64,000 nt of DNA from Skeletonema tropicum (GCA_037178625.1 JAWZXG010000033.1:88670-152669); one strand, 5' to 3'. Shown: positions 13,598 to 25,885, numbered from the stretch's first letter. Notes: a model not told the origin generated them from the sequence alone. Numbers and translations: made by a program.

Positions 13598-13957
13598 ATG
13601 AAGCTCGCTGCTCTTAAGGATGTCTTGGAAGTTCGTGGCCAGGTGGCTTCTGGAGTTCCTCTTGATTACTTCTTGAGAGAGAACGATGACAGCATCGTGT
13701 GCCTTATGGGCATCGAAGATCTTTGTTCTAAAGCCCACGTCAAAGCGAAGAAGACGCGTATAGAACGATGTGTTCATGCAGTCCTCCAAGAGAAAGAGCG
13801 GCAACAGATGATGGATGTTTCCTCCTCTTGTCCTCTTACCGATTGGCAGGGGCAGGATATGATTGCACATGCTTCGTTCTCTGAGACGAGGAATGCTGCA
13901 ATGAGAGCACGGAAGCTTGGTTTGCTTCAACAAGCGTTTGATCATGGTTTGTCATGA
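13598..13957 (+). pseudogene. Upstream-gene 3' tail, array unit 9
   Basis: 119-codon version. Confidence 0.6.
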
Positions 13958-14551
13958 GCGTGTGATGTGATATTGAATTGATGAGATCTGATGAAGAAAT
14001 GTCGAACGATGTAACAAGAGAAAACAACTAGATGATTATAAATACTCCCAAGAAAGTGAAAGTACAGAGTGTGGTCTTATAAGTATTGGCCATCTCTTTG
14101 GAAAGTCTTTATTATCTTATTCAAAGGGCAGTTGTCTAGCAACGAGCGCAACTCCAACTCTTGCACTGATGCCTTTCTAAGTTAGTTTGCATCATCGAGG
14201 GCTAGCTCCCCTCTTCATCTCTCAAGGTTGTTGCTTACCATGCATCACAATAATAATAAATTCTACGGTTGCCCTGCCCTTTAATTCTCTCCTTCATGCT
14301 GATAGTTGGCGCAGGTGGGCAACTTGCAACTTCCCGCCAGATGTGCTCTCATCACTCATCACCACTTTTGAAAAATTGTACAATAACCTCCATGTCGACG
14401 CACTTGCTACAGCATACAGCCTCAATATTCAATATCCATTCTCTAACATCATTATCAGTGTTGATACATAATTTACAGCACACTCCGCTAAAAAACGACA
14501 CCACAATATAAGTAATTATTTGAAAATAATAGGAGTACTATCTAATTTTCA

Positions 14552-15199
14552 ATGTCCAACCATAATATTATCATATCCACATCCCGACAAACATCCGACC
14601 GTCGCCGCCACGACGAAACATCCACATCCACCAGCAGCAATACTCTCAACCCCCGTCGAATTCAAACAGGCCTCCCAGGAATTCGCCGCACCGTCTACGA
14701 TGGTGCACTGCGTGTCAATTCGGATGCGTATGATGTGCTCTCCTGTGCTGTGAGGGATGTGTTTGACAATACATGTCACTCTGCTATTCATGCTGTCGTG
14801 AACGTGAATAACAATAATAGAAGTAGCGTTGTTGACGATGATAATGGCGGCAGTAGTAATAATGATAATGATAGCAACATGAATATTAATATTTCACTCC
14901 AAGCCAAACCAGAATGGCGAAGACACTTTCCACTCAACGCCCTCCTCCGTCCATCCATCAATTCGTTCGCCCATGATCAATTCCACATGCCTCAACAAAA
15001 AAAGAAGCAGAGGCGGAGCACATTATCAGTTACAGAATTGCGTAATGCAACAGTTGTGACACATCATCCGAGAATTGTAAATGAGGCGACTGGTGAGCGG
15101 GCAATGTGTGCTGTGGAGAGTGAGGTGACGAGGGCGCGGAATTTGGAGGTGGCTGTGTTGGATGCTGGATTGATGGATGAGGAGGAGGTCCTTCTCTAG
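14552..15199 (+). pseudogene. Truncated SWI3 N-terminus, array unit 9
   Basis: A 215-aa ORF. Its 5' UTR has AACATCATTATCAGTG, 3 bp longer than its neighbours. Confidence 0.85.
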
Positions 15200-15326
15200 C
15201 TGGAGCTGCAAGATCTGTTCGCATTGCTGCAACATCGCCGATTTGTTTCGTCACTAAGCACGAAGACAGGGAAGACGTTGATCGTCAAGATCTCTCTGGT
15301 ACAGTCATGCAGCAGACCTAAAGCTC

Positions 15327-15686
15327 ATGAAGCTCGCTGCTCTTAAGGATGTCTTGGAAGTTCGTGGCCAGGTGGCTTCTGGAGTTCCTCTTGATTACTT
15401 CTTGAGAGAGAACGATGACAGCATCGTGTGCCTTATGGGCATCGAAGATCTTTGTTCTAAAGCCCACGTCAAAGCGAAGAAGACGCGTATAGAACGATGT
15501 GTTCATGCAGTCCTCCAAGAGAAAGAGCGGCAACAGATGATGGATGTTTCCTCCTCTTGTCCTCTTACCGATTGGCAGGGGCAGGATATGATTGCACATG
15601 CTTCGTTCTCTGAGACGAGGAATGCTGCAATGAGAGCACGGAAGCTTGGTTTGCTTCAACAAGCGTTTGATCATGGTTTGTCATGA
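15327..15686 (+). pseudogene. Upstream-gene 3' tail, array unit 10
   Basis: The 119-codon version, and the last copy before the intact SWI3 gene. In the ancestral arrangement a complete form of this gene should lie left of the array. Confidence 0.6.
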
Positions 15687-16277
15687 GCGTGTGATGTGAT
15701 ATTGAATTGATGAGATCTGATGAAGAAATGTCGAACGATGTAACAAGAGAAAACAACTAGATGATTATAAATACTCCCAAGAAAGTGAAAGTACAGAGTG
15801 TGGTCTTATAAGTATTGGCCATCTCTTTGGAAAGTCTTTATTATCTTATTCAAAGGGCAGTTGTCTAGCAACGAGCGCAACTCCAACTCTTGCACTGATG
15901 CCTTTCTAAGTTAGTTTGCATCATCGAGGGCTAGCTCCCCTCTTCATCTCTCAAGGTTGTTGCTTACCATGCATCACAATAATAATAAATTCTACGGTTG
16001 CCCTGCCCTTTAATTCTCTCCTTCATGCTGATAGTTGGCGCAGGTGGGCAACTTGCAACTTCCCGCCAGATGTGCTCTCATCACTCATCACCACTTTTGA
16101 AAAATTGTACAATAACCTCCATGTCGACGCACTTGCTACAGCATACAGCCTCAATATTCAATATCCATTCTCTAACATTATCAGTGTTGATACATAATTT
16201 ACAGCACACTCCGCTAAAAAACGACACCACAATATAAGTAATTATTTGAAAATAATAGGAGTACTATCTAATTTTCA

Positions 16278-18917
16278 ATGTCCAACCATAATATTATCAT
16301 ATCCACATCCCGACAAACATCCGACCGTCGCCGCCACGACGAAACATCCACATCCACCAGCAGCAATACTCTCAACCCCCGTCGAATTCAAACAGGCCTC
16401 CCAGGAATTCGCCGCACCGTCTACGATGGTGCACTGCGTGTCAATTCGGATGCGTATGATGTGCTCTCCTGTGCTGTGAGGGATGTGTTTGACAATACAT
16501 GTCACTCTGCTATTCATGCTGTCGTGAACGTGAATAACAATAATAGAAGTAGCGTTGTTGACGATGATAATGGCGGCAGTAGTAATAATGATAATGATAG
16601 CAACATGAATATTAATATTTCACTCCAAGCCAAACCAGAATGGCGAAGACACTTTCCACTCAACGCCCTCCTCCGTCCATCCATCAATTCGTTCGCCCAT
16701 GATCAATTCCACATGCCTCAACAAAAAAAGAAGCAGAGGCGGAGCACATTATCAGTTACAGAATTGCGTAATGCAACAGTTGTGACACATCATCCGAGAA
16801 TTGTAAATGAGGCGACTGGTGAGCGGGCAATGTGTGCTGTGGAGAGTGAGGTGACGAGGGCGCGGAATTTGGAGGTGGCTGTGTTGGATGCTGGATTGAT
16901 GGATGAGGAGGAGGCGGAAAATGGTCAGGAGGGGGGGAAGAATGACGAGAAGGAGGTTGTGAGTATTCGAGGTGGTGGAGATGGCAATGATGATGATGAT
17001 GTGGTCATGAAGGAAGAGGAGTCAACAACTGAGAAAAAATATGATGTTGACGTGAACATTGCTGAGGCGCAAGTGAATGACGCTACTGCTGCAGTTGCTG
17101 AGGGAGGGACAGATCGGGAGGGAGGGGGAGGAATGGTGAACAATGATACTGTTATTGCATCATCAACCGCTTCTGCTGCTGCTGCTGCTGATGTGGGTAC
17201 GACTGCGGCAACATCTACTTCAACTACTGCAGTCGCTTCTTCTTCGGTGGGAGGGGAGAGTGGTGATTCAAATTATAATGCCATCGAAGCAAAGCCTGTT
17301 GCTGACACTGTCGTGCCGGTCCCATCCGCCCCAAGTGGAAGTAATGCTGCCGAGCAACCGCAACAACAGCCAGCTACTTCCACAGTCGCTGCTACTGCTG
17401 TTACTGCTACTGCGGATGATGATAAATCACCAGCAGCAACAGTATCATCAGTCAGTGCAGTAGGACAACAGGGGGGTGGTGTTGCCGATGTTCCCTCAAG
17501 TAGCAGTGCGACCGCTCAAGTTGCTACTGCTACTACTGCTACCACCACTGCTGCGGTTTCTGCCCCGGCTACTGATAATGCAGTCGCAACTCCATCTTCG
17601 TCCGGTGTTACTAACACTACCAATGCTTCAGCCACCAATAATGCGTCTAGTACAAATCCATCAACAGTAGCAGCAGCAACAGCAACAGCAGCTCCAACGC
17701 CAGAAGTCGCCACTGTCAAATCATCAACAACGATTCATCCCCTCCCCTCCAACCATCCACCACTTTCCACATCAATTCTACCAACTACTACAGAAACCGC
17801 CACCGCCACCCTCATCAAAACAACACCACAAAACGCTCCATCGTGGTTCGACCCAACCAATATCTCCACCACGGAAAAATCATCACTACCCGAATGGTTC
17901 AATTCCTCTGCACCACATCGTACTCCGACTACATACCTATCCACCCGTAATCAAATATTGATCATTTATCAAGCACAATCCTCCTCCTCCTCCAATACCA
18001 CTGCAGCAGATACTACTACTGCTACTACTACTACCACGTCTTCGTCGTCATCATCTTCTGTCCAACATTCCTCCCAACAACAATATCTAACCCTCACGGC
18101 AATTCGACGTTGTGTTCCAGGAGATGTGGGGAGTTTGTTACGATTACATTCATTTTTGTGTGATTGGGGACTTATTAATGGGAAGGATTTGGGGGAGACT
18201 GCTCCGAGTGATTTGGCGTTGCGTAGTGGTGGTGCTAGTGGAGGGGGAGGAAAGAGAAAGTTGATGGAGGATGTAAAGAGGAGTATGTTTTGGAGTAAGG
18301 AACGATTGGAACAGTTGGATGGGGTTGTTGTGAAGTATGTAAAAGTAACACAGACGACGACGACGGTGGTTGGTGGTGGTGAGGGTGCGCCTCAACAGCA
18401 GCAGCAGCAGCAGCAGCAGCAACCAAGTGTGGATTGGGATGCAGTTGCCAAGGACATTGGAGAGGGAGTGAGTGCCGCAGATTGTCAACGTGCCTTTTTG
18501 GACCCTCCAATGAATGATGAAGTTAGTGCCAAGATTGCCAAAACAACAACAACTTCTCCTTCCTCTTCTTCTGGCTTTGACCTGTCAACCATCCTGGAAG
18601 ACATTCATCCCGATGTATTGAATGCAACGATCAATGCCTCCCTCAAGGCCACCAACGACATTACCATGGCACGCAAGGCCAGTATCGCAGGAATACTCGC
18701 CAGTTCGGCAGCTACCAAGGCACAATCCGAAGAAGAGGAGATTGCACGCACACTCATGGATATTCTCGATCAGCGGATGCAGCGTCTTGAGAATCGGGTG
18801 GCAATTTTGGATGATGTGGAGGCATTGTTGGAGGCAGAACGTGTTGCGTTGGAGTTGGAGAGGAGGGATATGTATACGACGAGGTGTCGTCATTGGTTTG
18901 GGGATGGTTCGTCATAG
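16278..18917 (+). CDS. SWI3/SMARCC-type SWI/SNF chromatin-remodelling subunit
   Basis: An uninterrupted 879-codon gene. Family members are scaffold subunits of SWI/SNF (BAF) nucleosome remodellers in the nucleus. A SWIRM domain spans about residues 519-640, seen as SWFDPTNIS, SLPEWF, YLSTRNQILIIY, and TAIRRCVPGDVGSLLRLHSF followed by LINGKDLG. A SANT-like Myb fold spans about 672-747 (FWSKERLEQL, DWDAVAKDIG, CQRAFLDPP), split by a polyglutamine insert near 18394-18420. The C-terminal coiled coil (about 817-875, LMDILDQRMQRLENRV, LEAERVALELERRD) matches the SMARCC dimerisation helix. Residues 213-510 are low-complexity A/T/S/V. Order and spacing match the family. The start is the ATG shared by all array units. 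This is the only full-length copy here; nine 5' copies lie upstream. Confidence 0.9.
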   Translation: MSNHNIIISTSRQTSDRRRHDETSTSTSSNTLNPRRIQTGLPGIRRTVYDGALRVNSDAYDVLSCAVRDVFDNTCHSAIHAVVNVNNNNRSSVVDDDNGGSSNNDNDSNMNINISLQAKPEWRRHFPLNALLRPSINSFAHDQFHMPQQKKKQRRSTLSVTELRNATVVTHHPRIVNEATGERAMCAVESEVTRARNLEVAVLDAGLMDEEEAENGQEGGKNDEKEVVSIRGGGDGNDDDDVVMKEEESTTEKKYDVDVNIAEAQVNDATAAVAEGGTDREGGGGMVNNDTVIASSTASAAAAADVGTTAATSTSTTAVASSSVGGESGDSNYNAIEAKPVADTVVPVPSAPSGSNAAEQPQQQPATSTVAATAVTATADDDKSPAATVSSVSAVGQQGGGVADVPSSSSATAQVATATTATTTAAVSAPATDNAVATPSSSGVTNTTNASATNNASSTNPSTVAAATATAAPTPEVATVKSSTTIHPLPSNHPPLSTSILPTTTETATATLIKTTPQNAPSWFDPTNISTTEKSSLPEWFNSSAPHRTPTTYLSTRNQILIIYQAQSSSSSNTTAADTTTATTTTTSSSSSSSVQHSSQQQYLTLTAIRRCVPGDVGSLLRLHSFLCDWGLINGKDLGETAPSDLALRSGGASGGGGKRKLMEDVKRSMFWSKERLEQLDGVVVKYVKVTQTTTTVVGGGEGAPQQQQQQQQQQPSVDWDAVAKDIGEGVSAADCQRAFLDPPMNDEVSAKIAKTTTTSPSSSSGFDLSTILEDIHPDVLNATINASLKATNDITMARKASIAGILASSAATKAQSEEEEIARTLMDILDQRMQRLENRVAILDDVEALLEAERVALELERRDMYTTRCRHWFGDGSS

Positions 18918-19082
18918 ATTATTCGAGTGTGACTTGATGCTATTGGTGCGTTAGTGACGGCCGGCAATTCATATAATATTGTTTGTAAGTAAATGTGAGT
19001 ATCAAAAGATGATAGGAGTATCTACTTTCTGTTACATATATACTTTTCTAGAGAGCAACGCTAGTCGATGCTCGGCAGCAGC

Positions 19083-21020
19083 TTACACGCCACTAGTTTC
19101 GACCACTTCTTTGGTCACTTCTTCGATCTCTTCCTCCTCTTCAATACCTTCCTTGATTGTAGATTTGATTGTCGAGCCTACAAGCATACCCTTTTTATGT
19201 TGTCGTTTCATAACCTCTTTCTTAGTGAAACTCATTCGCTTGAATTCCGCCACAACAGAACTCCTCATGCTTCTATCGCCTGATATCTTCACGTCGCTTT
19301 TATCCATACGTCTCTTGACCACCGCAGCTAAAATTACCAACCAATTACCGTAATACTGCCTGCAACAATGTTCGGTAGACGCGGCCATACTCCAAACAGA
19401 ATCGGACCTGTGATTGCGGTGATTACATCGAAACCTCTCCTGGCGACTTGGCCCAACGGACCAATTGTACCGTAGGCCTTGGAAGACGTGATTGTACCGT
19501 TAATGTCACTCAAAACAACTGATCCGAAGTCGCTGAAGGCCATGAGGCACATAAGCCCAATGATGTAAACTGGGAAGACAGGAATGGTCGCAAAGAAGGC
19601 AGCTATAGCCAAACCCCCAAGAGCAGCGAAGATATTAAGCGGTGACGGGAGGTGTGTCTTCAAGAATGACTGACCTCTCTTTGAAAGTGTAATAGAGAGA
19701 CTGAAGATACTTCCTCCTACACCCCCAGCAGCGAGAATAATTCCGACGACCGTAGTGCTAATACCAAACTCTTCGACCATGAAAATTGGCGTAATAGCAT
19801 AACTGAATCCAATTGTGACGCATTGGACACCGGATGTGACTAAGGAGAAGGGGGGATGGCATTATATTGTGATAATACGATGAGTATGGCGACCAAAAAT
19901 GACCCAAAACGTGCATTTGAAGCAACTCTCAACATTGAATGATACTCACTAACAAACACGTAATTGATGAAGTTTGCACCAATGTCAGAGGTCCCAAAAG
20001 AATCTAAAGCTGGCTTGATCTCATTTGAACTGAACTGATTGATCATTTCCATTATGCTTCCTCGGTTAAATATGCTTTCTCGCATGAGTGCGCTTGCTCG
20101 CCCGAAGACGCTTCCTCGCTTCCCCCGGCGTGGTGCCTGCTGTGTCTGTGTTGGGTCCTGGGCTTCACTCTCAACCATGTTTTCTATGGTGCCTTCCTGA
20201 TTCTGGGTATCGATTGCATTGGATGATTCCTTATCCAATGAAGGAGCGTCGGGGAAGAACTTATCAAGCAGCACGTAGAGCAACAGTGAAAGGAGCTCAA
20301 ATGCACTCACGATAATGCCAAAGATGGCAACGCCGTCAACTTCATAAGTATCGTATACCCACCCTCCCAAGAAGTAGGCAAAAGTGATTCCCAACATGAC
20401 TTACGTCCGCGAAGAAGTGATTACAGTTGCAGCGAATGTTAGAAACGAATAATCATATCATATCAATTAGGTAAAACCTTCAAATCAAGACCTCCACAAC
20501 CTATCTCACCTGAAGCATATTGGACTTTGAGCTGACGTGACATCAATTCAATATCTTTGTTGACGCAAGATAAGTTCTTCAACAATAACTGCGCAGAACA
20601 TAGTGATTCGCTAAATCCAACAAGAACCGTCCCAAGTATGAACGCCAACTTATTATCATTACTGTTCACAAGCACAACGATGCTGCCGATCAAACCCAAA
20701 GTAGTACCGACAAAATGAGTTAGCCTTGGAGCGAAGATAGTGAAAAAGTTGGTCGTCACCCCAGCGGCTTGGTAGCATGCGACGTAACCACCAATATCCA
20801 CCCAAGACATGTCGAAGTTGAATCGCATATGAATGACAAAGTAGATAAATGGAAGTGTCGTGATTGCTGCGTAGAAGAAGGGCAAGGAAAAGATACACAG
20901 AAACATTTTTGCCTTATCCACGCATGTCAACGCAGTATCAGCGTTGGTAGTGTCAAGACCCTTTTCGGCGTCAGCGACGACTTCGCTTGCGGTAATCGAT
21001 TGGCCCTCTGGCTTGCTCAT
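19083..21020 (-). CDS. MFS-type transporter, about 12 membrane helices, frameshift near the end
   Basis: The gene starts at ATG 21020. Exon 1 is 21020-20510, an intron follows at 20509-20400 (GTGAG...AAG), exon 2 is 20399-19950, a second intron lies at 19949-19840 (GTGAGT...TAG), and exon 3 runs from 19839. Both splices keep the frame. Six hydrophobic segments lie in exons 1-2 (IFSLPFFYAAITTLPFIYF, KLAFILGTVLVGFSE, GIIVSAFELLSLLLYVLL). A hydrophilic loop of about 100 residues follows, then about six more in exon 3 (VVGIILAAGGVGG, VYIIGLMCLMAFSDFG). This is the usual 6+6 layout of major facilitator carriers. The substrate cannot be told. Near 19343 the frame hits TAA after VIGW, while the -1 frame continues as NWLVILAAVVKRR into a charged tail ending ETSGV at 19083. 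A missing base or a real mutation is likely there. Confidence 0.65.
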
Positions 21021-21983
21021 TGTTATAATGTTATTGGTGAATATTGTTGCTCGAAAAGCGAAAAGTTCGTCTCCTTTATGGTATGGTTAGGTAATAGGTA
21101 ATAGACGGTGGCTCTTGATGAAACGAAGGGCTAGAGGTACAATACTACTTACGCAAGGCAGCGGGACAAAAAATATACGCTCTTCCGCATGCAACTTGTT
21201 CCAACTTGTTCCACAGAAACAACGATGACAATGCTAAGCAATAAAATAATACATAGAGGAGGTGGATGCAGCGTAGCGGATGAAGCGACACATGTGGGTG
21301 CCGTCCAGGTAAATAGCTAGATGGCGGAATCATCTTCCACAAGCCTCTAAAACAGAAGAAGTGGGTACCGCCCAGGTAAATTAATGGTGGAACCTTTGCA
21401 TTATCACAGGCTCTACTTTATACACTCTCACATGAGTTATGTAACAGAAATTTTAAAGTACGTCTGGTGGGCCCTCAAGAGGCGACATGAGTTAGCTAAT
21501 ACTTTGTGCACAAGTATTTCTACCTCTCTGTGTAGTGACTAAAATAATCTATCTATGGTATCTATCTATCCTCTATCTATCTACTTAAAGAGAAATCTCC
21601 CTCTTACTTTTACCATAAGGAAGTACTCATGCTAAGCTGAAAGCTAATGCATTCGAAGGGGAAAGGCACAGTGGCAGTGAAGTTTTGATTGATGTAGAGA
21701 ATGGTGGACGGACTTACGTCTACATCCATTCTAGAGATAGATTAAATAAGTTGTCAACACATAAGTGCTGTCTCTATCTCTATTGTGAGCGGTGCATAAC
21801 TTTATCCCATCATATCATATCACTTAGGAAATTAGGTAAATGTTGCATTATCGCTACCTAGACATCATTGAACCAGCAATTGGAGTCTTCATACGCCGAG
21901 GGCAGAACCAAACAGCGTCGGATTGCTTGGCTCTGCTTCCTTGTGCACGTCTCATGGTTCATGGTCTTGTCATTGTCATAACT
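21021..21983. other. Intergenic, no gene seen
   Basis: About 960 bp between the transporter start and the SET gene stop, holding the transporter promoter. It includes a TCTA-type microsatellite at about 21545-21585. A GTGGGTACCG-CCCAGGTAAAT motif occurs near 21296 and 21362 and recurs loosely near 23090 and 23150. No convincing ORF. Confidence 0.6.
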
Positions 21984-22820
21984 TTATCCCATCAAATGTG
22001 CAGCAATAATATTCTTGTCACCATACTGTTCAAGTAATACGTCCTTGTTGTACTTGAACCCCTTGATGCTCCCTCTACAAATGTCTGCTCCACACATGCA
22101 ATCCTCAAACGCACCAACCACATACTCTGTCGTTTCATAATCAAAACACAACTCCTCTCCCTCCTGAATGTCACGCAGGGCTACGAAATCATAGGATCCT
22201 CCTTCATTCAACTGCATTGCAACACCAACGTTTGGATCGCAAGAATGATTAATGAGAATCGCAGGTGCATCCATCATGATGTGTTCGTTAACATTAGTTT
22301 GAATTGAGTGCGAGCACGGCGTTGCTTTTGAGCCGGGTTCGGCGAGGTTGGAAGAGACGACGATAGAGCCTTTGGTGTATGGACGGCTTGTAAAAACACC
22401 CCATTGATCTGGAGTCACTCTCTTTACTTGTACCTGCCCAGAAGATCTATTGTACGAAATGAATAACTCATGTTATGAAACCAATCTCTCTGTGCACAAC
22501 ACGACAACAAATATCTCAAATGAAGTGTCTTACCTTTCATTCGCCTCCTGGACTACCACATCGTCATAGTTATCATGAGAAAGATAGTCATTGTCATTTT
22601 CTTGGGCAGAAGCAGAAGTTCCCATGAGCCGACGGCAAGGACGTGACACATCAATGTCGATGATCTTTGACCGATGACTTTGGTTGCCACGGACGGCAGC
22701 GCACACACTCCTGTTACCACCACTTGCAGCTGCAGCAGCTGTCGTCACACATCGCCTCTTGATTGACGACTGCCTTAGCAGACAACGAGATAGAGAGGAC
22801 GCGGAGAGAAGAAACTTCAT
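21984..22820 (-). CDS. SET-domain protein (putative lysine methyltransferase) with N-terminal targeting-like stretch
   Basis: Two exons, 22820-22534 and 22446-21984, with an 87-bp GTAAG...TAG intron between them; the splice keeps the frame across ANE-R-SSGQV. SET signatures are in exon 2. They are the NHSCDPN motif (cofactor site and pseudoknot) and GEELCFDYETTEY with the catalytic-type tyrosine region. A post-SET-like cysteine cluster follows (CMCGADICRG). Family members methylate lysines on histones or other proteins using S-adenosylmethionine. The first ~50 residues are basic, Ser/Ala-rich and nearly free of acids (MKFLLSASSLSRCLLRQSS). That suggests an organelle-targeting peptide, so the substrate may be non-histone. 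The SET domain is short and its N-terminal part is only partly recognisable. Confidence 0.72.
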
Positions 22821-25800
22821 GGTTGATCTATCTTCTTGCTTGAATTTATGTAGCGTTTGTTTCCTTGCTTGTTTGTGAGTAATGGAGACGAGGATTATGA
22901 ATTATGACTTCACCCAGCAGAGGTTAGGATTCCTATTTGAACTCATCCCACGCACGAGGATTCCCAGCTCGGATTTTAAAGTAAAATTCCACGTTGTGGG
23001 ATTCGGACCAGCTGATGACTCTTGCAATCTTGCGAACTGAGGTAGGAGATCTAATTTTTTCCTGAAGATAGGGGTGGGTACTGTACAGGTGAATAGCTAG
23101 ATGGTGGAATCATTGTCCACAAGCTCAAAAACCGGAGCCAGGAGAAGTAAGTGGGTACCGTGCCTGTATGATTAGTACCGAGCATGTCTGCTTAATGTTA
23201 AGTTCTCAAATGATGGTACATACACGGGTTCTAAGCCTCCCGGTCTAAGTTCAAAAGTAGGAGTATCAACGTAGGAATAGTACATAGCGTGTGATATGAC
23301 TATCGCTACGACATTTGTTAACTCTTACTAACCAAAACAGGCAAAAATCAATATCTTTTCTTGACGGGCTAACTATCGCCAAACACTTTTTCATCTCCAC
23401 TCAACATCACAAAGATGAGGAGCACCGGCACCATGGTGTGTTTGCGTCCTATGGTGATATAATGTCCCATCTTGATATACTGGTGAACTTTTGTGGCAAC
23501 GAACTCTACACCCATATTGTAGTTCATTAATAAAAAAGTTCACCAGTATACAATAACGTCGAATTAATTCTCGTCGACATATTTTATCGCTAGAAATTTC
23601 CCCTCGACGACACAGTCTGCCGCTGCCATATTTATCCAAAAGAGAGGCAGTAGGGTGTGCCATCACTCCGCCCTGCCCCTTCCAATCGACAACCAAACAT
23701 ATATTATTCGCACCGTATTCACCAAGAATATAAGTGATCTAGCCACACCATCATCAAAAGCCACCTGTCGCCTTGTTGCGACCGACACTCTCACCAAAGG
23801 ATGCATCACAGAGGGAACGAAGCCCTGAAACTTATGCCCCAGTTATAATATGATATAGAGCGATGATTGGGGGGCATAAACCTGATAAAAAGAGTCTTAT
23901 TGTCTCCTTGAAGCGACGAGTCAATAATTACAAAAAACTCGTCTCAAATGGGCATAATAACCACCATCAATTGTTGTATACAGCCACCAATAATTCCAAA
24001 ACACATCCAAAACAGAACTAACAAATCATTGCGGTAATAATATACATTGGTATTGTTTGGAGTAGTGTTTTCAATCGGATAATGTTAAATATTATTTGGT
24101 ACAATAAATTACAAAAAAATGTAGGCCTCTACACCATGATTAATATGACATCTACACCTATATTGCGGCTGCTGAAGCGTGTATACCCCCCCGACATCCT
24201 CTTTCATGTTGAGAGTTGAAGAATTGTGTTTGCATTGTTGTTATGGACTGTTTATATGGTTGATTGTTGCATATTAATTATGTGAAACATCACATATCCG
24301 ATCACATGTGCGCCTGGGTAATAAAAAATAGAGGGAGCACTCTCATACGTGGGGCACGACCTCGGAAGTCAATATTATGTTGCAGATGAGATATGTAAAG
24401 TAGGGGACCTTGTAGTGCAGAGTATCATTGCCAAAAGGATCATATCACAGGTGGACGAAGATGACCAATTTTCATATCGTTGATGGCGAGTACAATAACT
24501 CAACGACGGCATCTACCTCGACAAAGGAACGCCTCCATAATATACCCAATAGTAATGGAGAGCGATATTGGTGCGTATATTGGTTATATTTGAAGCGTGT
24601 GCATTGTTGGGGCCGACGGTAGGAGCGGCAGCTTCATGGTTGATGTCAAAAAGTGCAGCATTAGGTACGACTTACAGGTAGTATGTACGTTCTACGAAGA
24701 TTTGAATTCCTACGTATGTAGGCCTTAGAACCCGTGATATGATAGGCTGCGGGTACGCACGATCATCTACTTATGTGTCTTTCTATCTACGCTAAGGCTA
24801 AGGTACGTACCTCTAGATGATCTACCAGAGTCTTCAGGCGTCTTCGGGAACAGCCCGAGCCCCTCCAGGTTTAAATTCTTCTTTCTCTGCTGACACTGGT
24901 GTCTCTAGAGAGTAGTGACTAAAATAGTCTATCTATCATCTACCAGAGTCTTCGATGTCAAGGAGCGAGCGAGCGAGGTATTTATGTATCGTACGTGTTG
25001 TAAGCTAGGAGGATCGGGATCTACACCGTACCGAAGTGGAAAAATAAGTAGCCAGGAAATTAGCTGGGCGGGCATAGAAGAGAACTTGCTTGTGAAGCAG
25101 AACTTCACGGGTCACAGGATTTCTTATTCACGGTCATTGAAATTGAAATCGAATAGTATAATTAAGTAACATGTGCAATTTAGCATGCACAAGCTAATGA
25201 CTTAATGGCCTAGCTTCTCTCATTCACTATCCCCATCAAACATCCTAGAGAGACCGAGTTGATTCAATGTGGAAATCGAAACAACGAAACAATCACTACG
25301 GGGGATCCTACAAAATCCCAGACCCAAGCACTACGATACACAAATATTCAGGAGAACGGTTTGTAAGGCAAACGGCTCAGCAGGCCAGGACTAGCTGCCA
25401 TTCAAGCACTCTATGAGAGCAGCAATGGCCCGATAACAGCGTCATCACTTAATGATGACCAAATTTCATATTTATTGTAAGTACAGGTGGCAGATCTACT
25501 TCACAAAGAAGTAGCTCTCAGTCGACTAAGAGTCTTCTCAGCCATTCACAGATGCTTTTCTTGTTTGCAATACCAGTGATACGTAGTTTACCGTAGCACA
25601 GAAATAACCGAAGCCCCACACACATAAGTACTAGATGGCGGGCGGTATCTGCCGGTGTAATAATGGCGAACTTGCCATTACGCCTGTAAGAAGTAAGTAG
25701 AAGAGAAGTTGTTGACTTGAGGTTGATTTGAGGTGAATTCTTGTGTGTAGACATTTAATCAGAAAAACTATGTGTCAGCAAGATGTACTTAAACGAAGCA

Positions 25801-25885
25801 ATCAACACAACTTTACCTAAATCTAAGTATGGCTTTATCCACAACAAACACATCATTACAACCAAAGCAAACTTCTTCCTCCATC
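22821..25885. other. Long gene-poor stretch
   Basis: About 3 kb with only short, uncharacteristic ORFs. A 17-bp perfect inverted repeat flanks a 40-bp loop at about 23478-23551. Remnants of the GGGTAC-type motif lie near 23095-23160. No protein family was recognised. The 5' flank of the SET gene lies at the left end and the 3' flank of the coiled-coil gene at the right end. Confidence 0.55.
23478..23551. repeat. Inverted repeat (hairpin or tiny MITE-like)
   Basis: TATACTGGTGAACTTTT at the left is exactly complementary to AAAAGTTCACCAGTATA at the right. The inner part also holds GAACT and AGTTC. No target duplication could be confirmed. Confidence 0.6.

Larger units (their letters stand above)
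1..16914 (+). repeat. Tandem array of about ten 1.73-kb units (gene tail + SWI3 5' end)
   Basis: Head-to-tail near-identical units. The unit junctions, where SWI3 codons meet the foreign tail, fall after 1353, 3095, 4824, 6555, 8281, 10007, 11733, 13459 and 15188. Unit lengths are 1742, 1729, 1731, 1726, 1726, 1726, 1726, 1729 and 1726 bp. The window opens inside a unit, so the array continues to the left. Each unit holds, in order, the last ~500 bp of an upstream gene, about 430 bp of intergenic DNA with the SWI3 promoter and 5' UTR, and the first 212 SWI3 codons. At 16914 the last unit passes seamlessly into the intact SWI3 gene. The array therefore arose by repeated duplication of one segment spanning a gene boundary. 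Differences between units are small indels near the 5' UTR plus a shared 3-bp insertion in two neighbouring units. Confidence 0.97.

Noticed and set aside
1..16914. CRISPR-like or prokaryotic repeat array
   Set aside because: The repeat is 1.73 kb of gene sequence with no spacers.
23391..23696. 101-codon minus-strand frame
   Set aside because: It includes the hairpin and has no domain or codon signal supporting it.
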